Assembly (NCBI GenBank): GCA_038373885.1
Contig: JAWZYV010013015.1
Location: 113,675 to 177,674 of the forward strand
Direction of reading: 5' to 3'
Length of the DNA: 64,000 nucleotides
DNA from: Cheiracanthium punctorium
Lineage: Eukaryota; Arthropoda; Arachnida; Araneae; Cheiracanthiidae
Positions 1-11,851 of this stretch are shown here, piece by piece. Each line of letters opens with the position of its first letter. Position 1 is the first letter of the stretch. Below the pieces are notes generated by a model. It was not told the DNA's origin. It saw only the letters and a list, made by a program, of their open reading frames with translations, and made no database searches. The position numbers were made by a program, and so were the translations under genes.

Positions 1-194
1 AGCGATGGCAACGGCTGCCCCTTTTTCAGCATTGGACAGTCTATCCCGCTGTTTTTCTATATCAATGTATTTCCAACATATTCTTCAGTTTTCAACAGAT
101 GCCAGTGCTGTTGAAAATAATCCTGACAATTTTACAAATAATAGACAATTTTTACGGGAAATGATGTGCTAATAGAAAAGTACACTTTTGTAAC

Positions 195-370
195 CAGGGG
201 TCGCGCTGTCGATCGCCAACGTCGCAAATTGCGAAAATAAAATTAGTTTTCCGAAAGAAAAAACTTTTTTGGCGAAAATATTGACAATCGCTTTTCTTAA
301 TAATGTCCGGAAAAATCTAATTTTTGGGAATGAATTGGCGAAATGTTAAAAAGAGCCAGCGCAATCCCTG
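195..370. mobile_element. hAT-type MITE with 8-bp target duplication
   Basis: A 176-bp non-coding element. It starts CAGGGGTCGCGCTGTC and its other end reads CAGGGATTGCGCTGGC in reverse complement, so the ends form an imperfect terminal inverted repeat of about 16 bp. It is flanked by TTTGTAAC (187-194) and TTTATAAC (371-378), an 8-bp target duplication with one mismatch. CAGGG ends plus an 8-bp duplication are typical of hAT elements. It has no coding capacity and must have been moved in trans. Confidence 0.7.
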
Positions 371-378
371 TTTATAAC

Positions 379-639
379 TATTTCCCCCTTAAGTATTTTT
401 TATTGAAATCAAATTAATTATTCGTGATTCAAAACAGTTGTGTCCTCACGGCGAAGACAACGCGCGTTAAAGGGTTAAAATCTAGAATATGGAATAAATA
501 AAATGTTTGTTAAATTTGGGGGCTTTTCGCGCCCCCTATATGCCACACCTGGTTGAAAAATTCAAAATATTTAATTTTTTACACTTTTTTAATTAGAGGC
601 TGTAGAATCAAGCGGTTCAGGCTTTTCTCTTTTAAAATA
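379..639. other. AT-rich sequence, no feature seen
   Basis: I see no open frame, repeat pair or RNA-like fold that I can support here. Confidence 0.5.
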
Positions 640-653
640 TGAGAAATATTCTT

Positions 654-886
654 GTGTTGTGTGTTAAGGCAAACCTGCACGTGGGGTATCTGCCTAGGAT
701 GGGGGGGTGCCTTGGTAGGAGGACTTTATAAGGGGTTCTAACGCGTATTCACGTTACATCTGGAGAAAACCTACCAAAACTCCAGACCGTTAGATCGACA
801 GCCGCGCGATGGGACCCCAACCCAGGACCTTCACACCTCGTCCGTCTACCATGTTCAGTGGCATAACCAATGCGTCATGGTGAGGC
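654..886 (-). mobile_element. tRNA-derived SINE-like retroposon, minus strand
   Basis: A 233-bp insertion flanked by a perfect 14-bp direct repeat, TGAGAAATATTCTT (640-653 and 887-900), the size expected for a target-primed retroposon. On the minus strand the 5' end carries an A-box-like stretch (TGGTTATGCCACTG) and a B-box-like stretch (GGTCCTGGGTTGGGGTCCC), as in pol III promoters of tRNA-derived SINEs. The opposite end is a short AC-rich tail. The B box fits the consensus poorly, so the tRNA origin is less certain than the retroposition. Confidence 0.55.
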
Positions 887-900
887 TGAGAAATATTCTT

Positions 901-1522
901 ATCAGCCTATATACTTCTGGGTTGTTGAGGAGAAAAAAGTCTTTTAAAGCAGTAGCGGAATTCTCCCCCGTCGTTAAAATCACGTCCATCATTAACTCTG
1001 ACCCGCCTTGTGATCACTAGAGGTGGAGTGTTAAGGAGTTCGTGTGATTGGCTAAACGACCCAGGCATGAAAGCATAAACAGCTAAAAAGACTGAACTTT
1101 GCTGCGGATCATACAGAACAAATAAATTATTATGAATTTAACATTTTACCTGTTATTCTTTTGCATGTATTTATTATTAAATTAACTAACATTCATTACA
1201 TCACTGTATTCAGTATAATTAAATTCAAACTAATTTAAATACTAAATCTCAAATGCATCAATGATGTTGAAAAAGACTGAAAACTTTCATGCCTGAAACG
1301 ACCTTTCGATCAATAACCAAACAGCTGGATCTGCCCAGTCGACAGTATCCACCGACGATTTCGAAACCATTGGGACAGAATTAAACCCCAGGTGTGTTTG
1401 AATGTCTTGCTGCAATACCAGCGACTGCGCCGCAATCTGATTCATTCAGGGTGGGAAATGGACATAGGGGCTCTCTGCGCCTGCATTTTTTTAGAAGAAA
1501 TACAGTAAACAAATTAAAACAA
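901..1522. other. Unassigned AT-rich sequence
   Basis: No gene seen. It has AT-rich stretches and a few GC-richer patches (about 970-1080 and 1300-1450) that look like fragments of unidentified repeats. Confidence 0.4.
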
Positions 1523-1965
1523 CACAGTAAAAAAAGAAAAAAATCCAGGAACTTTCCTTGGATATAATATAAGGGACAGTTGAGGTGCCCTAGAATTCCA
1601 AGGAACGTTACATGAAAATATCAGGAACTTCAGTGAACAACTCAGGAAAGCTCCACTGAATTATATAGTGCTCAGTAAAGTTCTTGGTATCTTCATGCAA
1701 CTTGCCTCGTATTTTAGGAATGTTCCTTGAAAATAATGGCTCGGAATTTACCTCAGCTGCCTATTATTTTCAAGGAACATTCCGGGAATTTTTTTACAGT
1801 TCTGCCCACTTTTAAGTTAATTGTGTGTTTTTTAGGCGAATCGTGAGAGCAATATTCAAAAGTAAAGAGTAAAGTTTTCAGATGGGAATATTTATTTTCT
1901 GTATGGTATTTGTGAGTAACTTTTCCCCATTATTTCCAAGGAACGTTCCTGGATTTTTTACAGTG
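1523..1965. mobile_element. Foldback/MITE element with CACTGTAAAAAATCCAGGAA ends
   Basis: The left end begins CACAGTAAAAAA and continues AATCCAGGAACTTTCCTTGG. The right end in reverse complement reads CACTGTAAAAAATCCAGG and continues AACGTTCCTTGG. This is a long imperfect inverted repeat. A second, inner inverted pair (about 1717-1738 with 1762-1782, core GGAATGTTCCTTGAAAATAA) shows the same motif. The unit is therefore either a foldback element or one copy nested in another. No coding potential was seen. Confidence 0.55.
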
Positions 1966-3534
1966 AAAAAAGGAATTAAAGCACTATAATTACTTATAAA
2001 ATAAAACTTTTAGTTATTAAATTATGAAATTAGATTATGATCCAATTCCGGATCCAGTAAATTGGTACCGAATCCGGTAAACGTCTAATGATGCCGGATT
2101 ACCGGATCCGTTAGTTTTCTGATATCGGATCCGGTTTTCTGGATTGGAATCTCTAATTGTATAAATAATTCCATAATTGTACAGATATTTGAAATAAACT
2201 TACCAATAGTCGGATAAACTTTTTCTCCTGGTGTAGTTGGTGAAACAGACATGATGAGAGCTAAAAGGGAGATAAAACACTACAATCAAGTTTTAGTTGT
2301 TGAATATTCTTAAAGTTTATTTTAAGTGTATCATATCCGTATAATATGTGATTACTCTGACACTAAATTGGCTGAAAATATTTAACATTCTATAACCACA
2401 AATTCGAAGCAATATTAAAGTAAAAACATTATACAAAACTTTAAATTTGGATCATGAAACTGTAATTTTAATGAGTGATAAGGAGTTAACTGAACTGATT
2501 TTGCTAAATTCACACTGACGAAATATAATTTCTGATAGCATAACTGAAAATTCACTAACTTGGGCGTCGCAACCTTATGGAGATGCAAGGGCGTGCCTGT
2601 CTCCCATAAAATGTCGCCTAATTAATCTTAATTGCTAATAAAGATAAGGATAAGAGCATATTTTGGTCTTTATCCCCCCCCCTCTCCCAAATAATCAGCA
2701 GGTAGCGACGCTTGTATTCACAAGCAATTGAACAGGAAATCTAACTTTATTTTATAAATAAATTAGTGCATGTGTGCTCAACACCGAGGGTGGTTTTTGA
2801 TAAGTTCACATTGTTCAATGCTCATGCGCTACAAAAACTTCAAAACTCAAAAATCATGATATTCCAGGAAATGCATTTGAAGTTCTACGAAATTCAAGAA
2901 CTTATATTGACCAAAACAATACTACCATCATTCTGTGGGTGAATTTGAAAACTGAGAAATGAAACTGTCAGTTAGAAGCTCCAATCATTGCATCTGTCTG
3001 TATGGTATCAACTTAAAAATTATTTTTTAATTATGACAATGTTGCAACATATGAGCAATATGTGTACATTTAATTTTTTTGACAGATTACTTTTATTTTT
3101 TGAAGACTTAAAATTTGACTATTTTAATTCAGTATAAAATATGGTTGCTAATATCTTTTCTGGTGTTTAAAAAAACCTGTTCGATTTCCCCTATTTAAAA
3201 ACATTAATTTGCTTTAAAAGATTAACAAAAATGTTTAGTTTAAATTGGAATTTTGACAAAATATCATTCAAAATGTTTTATTTTGTATTTGAATGGCAGT
3301 ATAATAGAGCCTACCCTCCCTTTATAAAATGTTATATATATACTTTGAAACCCTAGCTTCTCCAGAAATAAAAAAATTATTCTATGCTCCTAGGAAGTAC
3401 CTTAAACAAATTTTAGAGACAGGAGAGTTGAGCGTTACAAGCCCACATAACTATGCTTATAATTTAAAGCAGCTATGTGCAACTACCACAAACAACAAAG
3501 GTGCAAAGCACTGAACACTCAATAAATATAGAAA
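1966..3534. other. AT-rich non-coding sequence with a CCGGATCCGGT-type patch
   Basis: No gene supported. A patch at about 2041-2150 repeats variants of CCGGATCCGGT/ATCCGGTAA in both orientations at irregular spacing. Short ORFs here, such as one at 3329-3514, have no recognisable domain and look like chance. Confidence 0.4.
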
Positions 3535-3543
3535 CAAATATCT

Positions 3544-3723
3544 GGAGAGCCGTGGCTTAGAGGCTTGTCCTCCTCTACGCTAATCGGTTAAGCATACGAT
3601 CATGGGTTCAATTCCCATTCATCCCCTGGTTGTTTAAAATTTCCCTTCTCTGTGCTAGTAAAGAGCTATTTTTGTGCTGTCCACTTTACTCAACGAGAAT
3701 TTATAAGTGGGTTCTTAAAAGAG
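3544..3723 (+). mobile_element. tRNA-derived SINE, plus strand
   Basis: The head is tRNA-like. TGGCTTAGAGG matches the pol III A box and GGGTTCAATTCCC matches the B box at about the right spacing. The acceptor arms do not pair, so this is not a functional tRNA. A tRNA-unrelated body follows. Flanks CAAATATCT (3535-3543) and CACATATCT (3724-3732) match at 8 of 9 positions and are the likely target duplication. The body (GTGCTAGTAAA to the ACTTTACTCAACGAGAATT region) recurs at about 10,720-10,955, so it is a family. Confidence 0.65.
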
Positions 3724-3732
3724 CACATATCT

Positions 3733-4538
3733 AACTATAAATATTCCAAAAACAACAATCAAATAACTGCATATATGATTATTTAACCGTTTCTAAGGCC
3801 ATGGTAAGAATACTTCCTGTGATGTAGATCATATATTAATTATTAATTATCATTTACTTTGTGTTTCTTAAATTTAATCTATTCAAAATCATGAATTCTA
3901 ACTCATTTTTCTGCTCTCATTTTTCCCTCACTTTGGCTTTCAATTTGTTTCTCTTCTTCCGGTATGCAATAGCCTTTAATTGTTTATTTTTTCATCATAG
4001 TCACTATTCATTTCCTTTTGTCTCATAATGAAACATAACAATGCACAAATACGTTCTTTCACGCAAACCGCACACTTCAATAATAAGCACTAAAAAATTT
4101 GATCCTTCTTACAAAAATGTAGTGGTGAAAATCTTTAAATCTCAGTTGACTAGCATTGACTGCATTGGACCTGGCATTGATTGGCCACATATTTATATGA
4201 GCTTCATTCCATTTGCGACACAAAAACTAAGACCAAAACGATGATGCTGACTGCACCATAAACGGCCAAAACACTTCGATGCAGAGGAAAAACACACACA
4301 CTGTTGAATCCTCACGAGTAACAGCAGGGAGGTGAAAAAATATAACTCACAGCACATATAGGAGTAAAGAGGCATCGGTCAAATGAGAAGTCAACAGTTA
4401 CCTTAGAAGTCTTCATTGAAAAAATGCCATAGCAAACAGGAAGCAGTTTGTCACCACTTGAAGAATTCAAAGAGCATAGTAAGGCACAAAATCGCCAAGG
4501 AGCCTCAGTCCAGGTCATTCAGAACAAGAACACTGTAG
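3733..4538. other. No feature seen
   Basis: AT-rich sequence. The short ORFs at 4041-4518 on both strands overlap one another and match nothing I recognise. Confidence 0.4.
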
Positions 4539-4546
4539 TCCACACC

Positions 4547-4705
4547 CATGGGCGCCGGCAGCATAGGGCAAGGGGGGGGAGCAATGCCCCCCTGAATTTT
4601 TGTATGCAGTGTTTTCCTTTGCTTTTTTGCTCTTTCCAACATGGTAACCATACGTTAAAGTAGTCTTTGTCCCCCCCCCTGGGAAATATTCTGTCGACGC
4701 CCATG
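4547..4705. mobile_element. hAT-type MITE (CATGGGCG ends), 8-bp target duplication
   Basis: A 159-bp element with ends CATGGGCGCCGGCAG and, in reverse complement, CATGGGCGTCGACAG, next to long G and C runs. It is flanked by a perfect 8-bp direct repeat TCCACACC (4539-4546 and 4706-4713). It is non-coding. Confidence 0.75.
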
Positions 4706-5014
4706 TCCACACCAATATATCGCACTCTAACAATGCAAGGGTGAAGCTACCACAGCACCAGATGACCACGGAAGCGAAATATCATCAATCAGTCTAAGGA
4801 AACGAAAGTCCCACCAGCAGGACCCAGAGATAACACATTGTTGACCTGTAGAAGTCCACCAGATAAAAAACCAGGGCTGAAGAAGATTCATGGCTGAGAA
4901 GACTTCGCCTGTGGTAAGAGACACTGGCATTTGCTAAGACCTCAGAGAATACGAGGGCAGAAAAAGATGTTTTTCATTTCGCCTGGGCAAGTTGACTTAG
5001 ATTGGCAGCCACCA

Positions 5015-5175
5015 CAGTGGCGTAGCACGCAGAACTGGCACTCGGGGCACGATACCTTTTTGGCGCCCTCCCTCCTATTTTGTGTCAAATTTTCTTTGTC
5101 TTAAGATTTGGCGCCCCTCTGCAAGCTGCACCTGGGACATGATAGACCCCTTGCCCATCCGTCACTATGCCGCTG
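5015..5175. mobile_element. hAT-type MITE (CAGTGGCGTAGC ends), 8-bp target duplication
   Basis: A 161-bp element beginning CAGTGGCGTAGCAC. Its far end reads CAGCGGCATAGTGAC in reverse complement. It has perfect flanking 8-bp repeats AGCCACCA (5007-5014 and 5176-5183). The termini resemble those of the 172-bp GGCGTAGCC family seen at 22.1, 22.4 and 39.1 kb, but the interior differs. Confidence 0.75.
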
Positions 5176-5183
5176 AGCCACCA

Positions 5184-6289
5184 GTAAACATACTGAAGTG
5201 TGCCTGGATTGGCACCAATCAATATGATGATGAAACTACTTGGAGATTTAAATTTACAATTAAAAGGCGTAAGTTACCACAGGCACATTAATTAAAACAC
5301 TTCAGTTGTAAAACTGATGAATACGTAAGATACTTTTAAAAACTGTTTATTGAAATGACTATTGAAGAATAAACATATTACAATGACGGCTGGTGGCGGC
5401 CAGATAAAAATATGTCCTACAACAACAGTAGAATTAAGGTAGAATGACTTAAAAAATATGTGAACAGCAAACTTCAGATTGGCGATAGCTAAAACTTGGT
5501 CGAGATAAACAACGCCAACTACAGAGCAACGTAAAATTTAAGCCAATAAAATTAAAATGACGAAACCAAGAACAAGTAATTTAAAAGATGTTGCAGGGCA
5601 TCAAAAAATAAATTTCGGCAACACGATGCTAAAGAGGCTGAAGCAAAAATTCGTTGCAATTGCGAATCTGACGTAACCAAATCTATTTTTAGCTCAGATG
5701 GCGACTATTCTTTTATGAGAAAAAATAAACAATTAAAAGCTATTGCCAGGGCCGCGCTGCCCATGTGTGCGGCGCACACAGGCACCAGATACTCAGGAAC
5801 GCCTCGAAAACTGTAACACATTCCCAAGTCTGTGGTAAAACTGCCAGCACCTTTTATTAAAATAGAATCTTTGACGATAGAAGTTAAAAATTGGGAATGT
5901 TTCAATAATTTACTTTGATTTGAATTAACCGTATGTTTCTTCATACTTCCTATGCTGTAGCAATTAAACATTATCTATGAAATGAAAGAGCAGTAGTTGT
6001 CATCGCTGTTTGCGTTAACGAACAGCCGAAGTGACTACCAATTGATGGTCGAATGAAAGGGCAGTACATCGAATTTTATTTTTCTAAACTTTCAGAATTA
6101 AAAATAAACAAACACATCCATCATCAATGTTTATGGATGACTTAATACAGAACTAGCCCTGCCCATTGGCAGAGTATTTTGGAAAAAAACGTTCTACAAA
6201 TGAGAATATTGAAGATTTTATAACTTTTTGAATTGGTTGACTAGTTATCGCAGTTCATTCAGTATGAACTGAAAAATGATTTTCAACCT
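5184..6289. other. No gene supported
   Basis: AT-rich sequence. An 88-codon minus-strand ORF at 5705-5971 has no recognisable domain. I see no paired repeats. Confidence 0.4.
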
Positions 6290-6789
6290 TTAGATTAGTC
6301 CGGCAGCAAATCGGTCGATTAAACTCGGCTCCCATTAGAACACCGAAATGGCCAGTGGTTGGAAGGGTGAACTCCTCTCTCGACCGAGTCTGCTGTGTAC
6401 CGTGTACGCTAAAGAGAACGCTGGTGCCCGTAAAATCTATCGGGGCTCCATTGTCCTCGTTGTTCAAACGATACCTGTGGGGATGTCAATCCAAGGGCTA
6501 GGTCTCTCATCTGGAATTGATTGAAAATTAGGAGACCACTCATAGGGGCAATGTTGGTCTGCCTATTAGGTGCCCCATAAGGAAATGACCAACATCTCCT
6601 GCCCTCATAGAGGTCAAGTCTAATGCAAGTAGGCCGCTGACCCAGCCATTTGAAAGACAAAAAATCCTTTAGAGTAATCCTTTTAGACACCGAGTCCACA
6701 ACTCAGAACACAAAAATCACCTCAGAACACAAAAATCATACAGGATGGAGTCCTAATTTGTACAGTTAAAAAAAAAAAAAAAAAAAAAA
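6290..6789 (+). mobile_element. Poly(A)-tailed retroposon-like segment
   Basis: A segment of about 500 bp, clearly GC-richer than its surroundings, ends in a run of about 21 A at 6769-6789. This is the shape of a processed retroposon (LINE 3' end, SINE or processed RNA). A short AACACAAAAATCA tandem repeat (about 6705-6740) precedes the tail. I do not recognise the body and could not define a convincing target duplication, so the 5' limit is approximate. Confidence 0.4.
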
Positions 6790-8424
6790 TCATTTTCCTC
6801 GAAAATTTAATAATCGGAATTTTATATTTAGTTTTTAGTTACAAATTCATTATGCATTATCAAAAGAAAACTTATTTAATTCAAAGATATATCAGATTAG
6901 AAAGGGTTAACTTTATAGAGGAAGGGTAGGGTTAATAGGGTCGAAAATGCATAACAAGTTGGGTTGTGAAAGGATTAAAAAATAAAAAAAGGGGAAATAA
7001 AATAAAAAACACTATCATATTTTAAATATGCACTGAAGTGCTAGATGTTAAGAGTGTCATAATCAATGAGTAGGCCCTATTTGTCATCCTTGTTTCATTG
7101 CATTGGAAATTGCATCATAATCCATAAGTGTGTTGTATTTGTCTTCCTTGTTCTAACACTTCTTTGGAAATAAAATCTGTGTTAAAATCGCCTATTAAAA
7201 CTGGTTTACAATCTTTTTCAGACATATTCTAAATATGCTTCACCTTTATTACTAGAAATCAAAGCCTGTTGTGGAGTCAATTACAACAGACACTAGAAAA
7301 ATCATTTAATGAAAATAAATCTTCATTCGATATAGTTAATCCATGTCCACCTAAAATAAATAACTTCATATTCAATTTTTTTATAGACCCAAATCGAATT
7401 TAATACTCTTCTGGAAACGAGCAGACACTTTTCGCATTCGAACCATTTCGTTTTGTGTACACAGCCCCTCTTATATCAATGCTTCATGCAGATGATCATT
7501 TTAATGAAAAAATAAAAATGCTATGTAATCTAGATAAACTATTTTAGATGAATTGGGATTGCAATTTTCCATTCAAAGCCTGATGACCGTGATTTCAATG
7601 GGACATCATGTCAACTGTGACAGCTAATTTAGTCACACATATCACTCACTTTTTTACTCTCGGAAATAAAATGGAGCGGAAAGTAGCAAAAAATCTCCTT
7701 AAAATTAGGGAACGTTTAGATTTTCAGATTTTTAAAGTAACGCAGATTGTTTTCGATACTTTTATACATAATTATGAAAAATTTCAAACTGAACGCACAA
7801 ACGGTGTAGATGTTATTAGGCATTTTGTGTTCAACTTTTTAATCTTTTTGGAGTAATGGTGGTAAGTTTTATCCTGGAGTGGGTATCCAGAATCATCATA
7901 GAGTCAGTGATCAGCATAACTATATAGTAGGGAAACAATTGGGCTTAGAAGCAAATCTCATCAAATATAGAAGATATTGCCAAACTTGTTTCAGTTCTAG
8001 GGATTTATTTTTTGGCGCCAACTTGGCAATAAATTGCCAAAAGTATCAAACCCTGGCAACTTTTGACATTTCACTAGCCTCACTGCTATCTGGCAATCCT
8101 TGAAAAGTGATTCACTGTTTTGCCAGGTAGACAAAAATCCTAGTCAGAAATTAATAGTTCTAAAGTGGTAATAAAACTGAACAGATATTTTAATAACAAG
8201 GGAGAATTAAAAAAACATGTATATGAGCGTGATTCTAATACGGAGACGTAAGTGCATTTGTTAGTACTGTTAATAAAAGTAGTACACTGCGAAACAGTGC
8301 TTGAAATAAGATTTTAAAGCTAGCAGCAAAATCTTAAATTTTCTTACTTTTGCAATATCTATAAATAGCACTTGCAGTTTTTTCGTTTAACTTCAACAAA
8401 ATGGAATCAATAATGTAATGAGAA
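6790..8424. other. AT-rich sequence, no gene supported
   Basis: Short ORFs at 7608-7856 and 7879-8103 have no recognisable domain. Around 7975-8130 the motif TTGCCAA/TTGGCAA recurs in both orientations, possibly a decayed MITE, but I could not find its ends. Confidence 0.35.
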
Positions 8425-9129
8425 GAACAAACCAGGGTTATAAAAAAAAAAAAAAAAAAATGGGTTTTTTTTTAAAAAGCCCAACCCGGTGGGTTTTATT
8501 AAAAAACCCGGGTTTTATTTGGCAAAATTAAAATTTTTGGTACTTGAAATTGAAAATTTGCACATATAGAATGGTCATAGAAAATTCTATGATACAAATT
8601 TTAAGCAGTATTAGGACTGGTAAAAACAAATATTTTTATTGGACTACATTCCATATCCGGTGCTTGTTTACATATCAATGTTTGTGTTTACATTTCATTT
8701 GGTGATCGTTCTGGCACCAGGGTGGGCGATGTACAGCAGGAGTCAAGTAACCTGCCAGTGGTATTTTTGACTGGCAACCATAAAAAGATGTGTATCATGA
8801 GTTTGGGAATTTGAAATTGTTTCATGTTATGGATGGAAGGGAATGAAATATGTTATTGTATGAAATGAAAGTGTGTGTGTGTTTGTTAGAAAAGAGTGTG
8901 AATATAAAGCTAAATAAAAGAAAGCATGCTGGTTTTATGTTATAAGCCGATGGGTATTAGGGACATTTCAGAGCGGTTAATTAAAAAAAATAAAGGGGCA
9001 AGTGCTTTTTTTTAAATGAATCTTTGCAATGTTTAAGGTTTTTAATGTGACTTTTAAATTGATATTTGATGTTTTTATGTTGTCGTAAGTGCTATTTATG
9101 TGCTATTCTAATCATACTGACTTTAGATG

Positions 9130-9296
9130 AGGTGTACAACTAGGTTGTTTAATCCACAGATGTTTTTTTTTTTTTTAGTTGAAAACAGGCCAGTATTTGC
9201 CCAGTTTGCATTAGCTGTACAACTAGGTTGCTTAATCCACTGTAGTTTTTTAGTTAAAAACAGTCCACTGTTTGCTCATTTTAAATTGCCTGTTAC
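9130..9296. repeat. Two-unit imperfect tandem repeat (about 84 bp each)
   Basis: Both units contain GTACAACTAGGTTG, then TTAATCCAC, a T run, TTAGTT-AAAACAG and a TTTGC-CA-TTT stretch. They diverge by substitutions and by T-run length. They lie inside the 1.36-kb hAT-type element. Confidence 0.6.
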
Positions 9297-9425
9297 TGAA
9301 TTTGCTGACTTTTTTTAAGGTTAAATAATGACAGTGTATTGTGTTTTTATGTTTTTGTTAGTGGAATTTATGTGCAATTTTAATGTGGTAAAATACTTTG
9401 ACTTGGCTGATCGTGCAAAATGGTT

Positions 9426-9473
9426 GGCGACAGTCACTGGGGCTTGGCAACCGCCAAGCTCCAGCGACTGTCG
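9426..9473. repeat. 22-bp-arm hairpin
   Basis: The arm GCGACAGTCACTGGGGCTTGGC is followed after a 4-nt loop by its inverted copy with two mismatches. It may be the core of a nested small element or a structured region of the host hAT element. Confidence 0.6.
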
Positions 9474-9797
9474 CTGTGTTTACATGGGATGCGCACCGGC
9501 TTGTATAATTTTACCTTTTTATTTTTCATAAAAGCAACAGAATGGAATTAGGATTTATAGTTTCATTAGTGATAAAAATAATTTTGAATTGAAATAGAAC
9601 TTGTTGTACTGTTGTATTTTGTAAGAAATGAAATGCTTCTACAATAAATTAAATTATTCCAATATTTCTTTTAAAATGATGCAAATCAAAGTTTTATCTT
9701 AAAAAAAAACAAGGTTTTTTTAAGGTAAAAAACTCTCGCCCCGGTGAAGAAAATCGGGAGCTACCTGGGCAGCAAATCTGACAACCCTGGAACAAAC

Positions 9798-10719
9798 AGA
9801 CAAAAAGGCTTCACTTTTTTTGTAACAATTCTGTAATTTTATATGCAACCTTAAAATACATCTGAGGTTGGAAGAAACAAAGTAAAAAAGTTTTAAATAC
9901 TTGAAAGCTAAACTTGCTGCTGGAGCTATTGAACATCGAGGCTATTTGGGCTAGTCACACAGCTTGTTCAGTAGTTGCCAAGACTATTTCAAGCCCTGCT
10001 GCGAATAATTATGTTTCTTGAAAAAATGGGTTATTTAGTTCATTATTTGGTTAGACTATTTACTTCTCTAGTACCTAACAAATATTACACTTTTTTATGA
10101 TCAAACAATATTAAAAATAAAGTAAGTTCAAAAGCATTTTTTTTGTGTGTGTGTGTGTGGTTGGAAAAGTTTTTTAAAAACTCCACTTTTTTTGGGGCGG
10201 GGGAGGGGCTGGGGATAGTTAAGTGGGCATATATATTTCATAAGCTAGTGTGATCGGTTGTATCCGTCCTCGGTGACAATAGCCCCATGGGCCCCCATAT
10301 GATTGCTCGGGTTGTTGCGGCAAGTCAAGATTCCTACCACAGAAAGATACTATATTTTAGCATTGAACCACTTCTACTTTATACTCATGCATATATCATG
10401 ATGATAATATGGGAGGTAGAGGGGGGGGCATGGCCCCTCCTTTCCAGTATGGATGCTCATGAATAGCCTTTGCTACACTGATCATTAATAACTTTAAGAG
10501 AGCAAACACAGAATAAACAGTAAAATATTACACAAACTCATATATAACATTTATATGAAATAAAAGATGCATTCTGAAAAAAAAATGCACATATGTATCA
10601 ATAATAAAAGTTTGAGTTCCTGCGAAATTTACAATATCAAATTTAGGGATGCAACATTTAACAAGAATCGCGCAAGCATTTTTAATTTGCGGTTTCCAAT
10701 GAATCATAGATTATTTTTT
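9798..10719. other. No gene; simple repeats and G-rich patches
   Basis: A short GT repeat lies at about 10,143-10,160. G-rich stretches at 10,193-10,215 and 10,420-10,440 resemble remnants of the poly-G MITEs found elsewhere in the window. Confidence 0.35.
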
Positions 10720-10955
10720 ACATTTTCTTTGTGCTAGTAAATACTGGACAGCAAGGCCAAACCCAGGGGGGGCAGGGGGTCCGGTCTCCCCCCCCCCCCC
10801 GAAATTTAAAATTTTGTTTGCAAAACAATAATAATGAAGCGATTTTCTGAAAAATTTAGCCTTTTTCACACCCCCCCCCGAATTTTTTTTCTGGGTACGG
10901 CCCTGACTGACAGTGTTTTCCACTTTATTCGACAAGAATTCATAATTGTTTCATA
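10720..10955 (+). mobile_element. Second copy of the 3544-3723 SINE body, split by a MITE
   Basis: The text from GTGCTAGTAAA to GGACAGC, and then from about 10,910 onward CACTTTATTCGACAAGAATT, matches the body of the SINE at 3544-3723. It is interrupted by the MITE at about 10,753-10,904. The tRNA-like head is missing. Confidence 0.5.
10753..10904. mobile_element. Poly-G/C MITE nested in a SINE fragment
   Basis: About 150 bp. Its ends are AAGGCCAAACCCAGGGGGGG and, in reverse complement, CAGGGCCGTACCCAGAAAA. The flanks ACTGGACAG and ACTGACAG are similar and could be the target duplication after a 1-nt change. It is non-coding. Confidence 0.5.
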
Positions 10956-11621
10956 GTAACCAAGCAAAAAATTCCGAAAATAAATTTTCCAAATACAGCA
11001 ACAAATATACGTGGCAATTAAAATGATTCCAATTTTAAAGAAAAACAAAACTTTTTCAACTAAATTCACTTTAACAAAACAAAATTGACAATGATAGAGT
11101 TGCAAAATATATAAAAAGTGTACGAATTCCTTGTTTATTGAATACTTTTGTTTACATACCTGATTCTTTTTAAAAAGTAATTCTTAAAAGGCAGCCTCAG
11201 ACAATACGGACAGCGAAAAATTCCTACCTAACTAACGTGATCTGGTAATTTATATTACAACATTAACACTATTAGAGCTGCCCACAAGACCTCTGAATTA
11301 TTGAAGACTAAAATTTGACATTCAAATAAGCTGATTCACAGTAATTATCTGTCTTACGACCAAGAGAACAGATGACCGCTTGCTACCCAACAAACACAAA
11401 CAAATTACAATATGAAACAAATTACGTCAAATGTAACAACTTGTACACAAGAGAGCGCTGTAAAACAAAACCAGCCGTGGTTTTGTTCGTAAAGGCTCGA
11501 AATTGCGTTCGTAAACGGTCAATCAGTGCAACTACGTTTAATTCTAGCGTTCTTAAACTGCCAGTTTTTGAACAACGGTACAAATGTCCCCAAATGGACT
11601 TCTTGCACCTGACGTCTAGTA
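10956..11621. other. AT-rich sequence with GTTCGTAAACG-type repeat remnant
   Basis: At about 11,489-11,520 TTCGTAAAGGCTCG and GCGTTCGTAAACGG occur. The same motif flanks the other side of the 13.5-kb palindrome (about 26,041-26,055) and forms the small palindromic element at 38,787-38,897. No gene seen. Confidence 0.4.
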
Positions 11622-11851
11622 TAGAGCATTTCCACATAACGTATCTATGACGTCAGCTGAGTGACAGCTTCGCGCATCGTTCTGCGCATGCTATTCCTTT
11701 ACCTAAATGTATTATTTAGCAATCTCAGTAATCCGTATAAACTACGTGTAATCTGAGGAGGTTCATTGGGTTTTCGAATTACGAACGCAGCCCCACTGTG
11801 AAGAATGTAACCAAACTGCAGAATAGCAAGCAACAGACGTTTCAGTTTAGA

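Larger units (their letters stand above)
8433..9789. mobile_element. Non-autonomous hAT-type element, 1.36 kb, 8-bp target duplication
   Basis: The element runs from CAGGGTTATAAAA to GACAACCCTG (reverse complement CAGGGTTGTC). It is flanked by a perfect 8-bp repeat GAACAAAC (8425-8432 and 9790-9797). CAGGGTT ends with an 8-bp duplication fit hAT. There is no transposase frame. Inside are a homopolymer-rich left end, an imperfect direct duplication of about 84 bp (9130-9296) and a strong hairpin (9426-9473), so it is a composite non-autonomous element. Confidence 0.7.

Noticed and set aside
3547..3632. tRNA gene
   Set aside because: A and B boxes are present but the acceptor stem does not pair. 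It is the head of a SINE.
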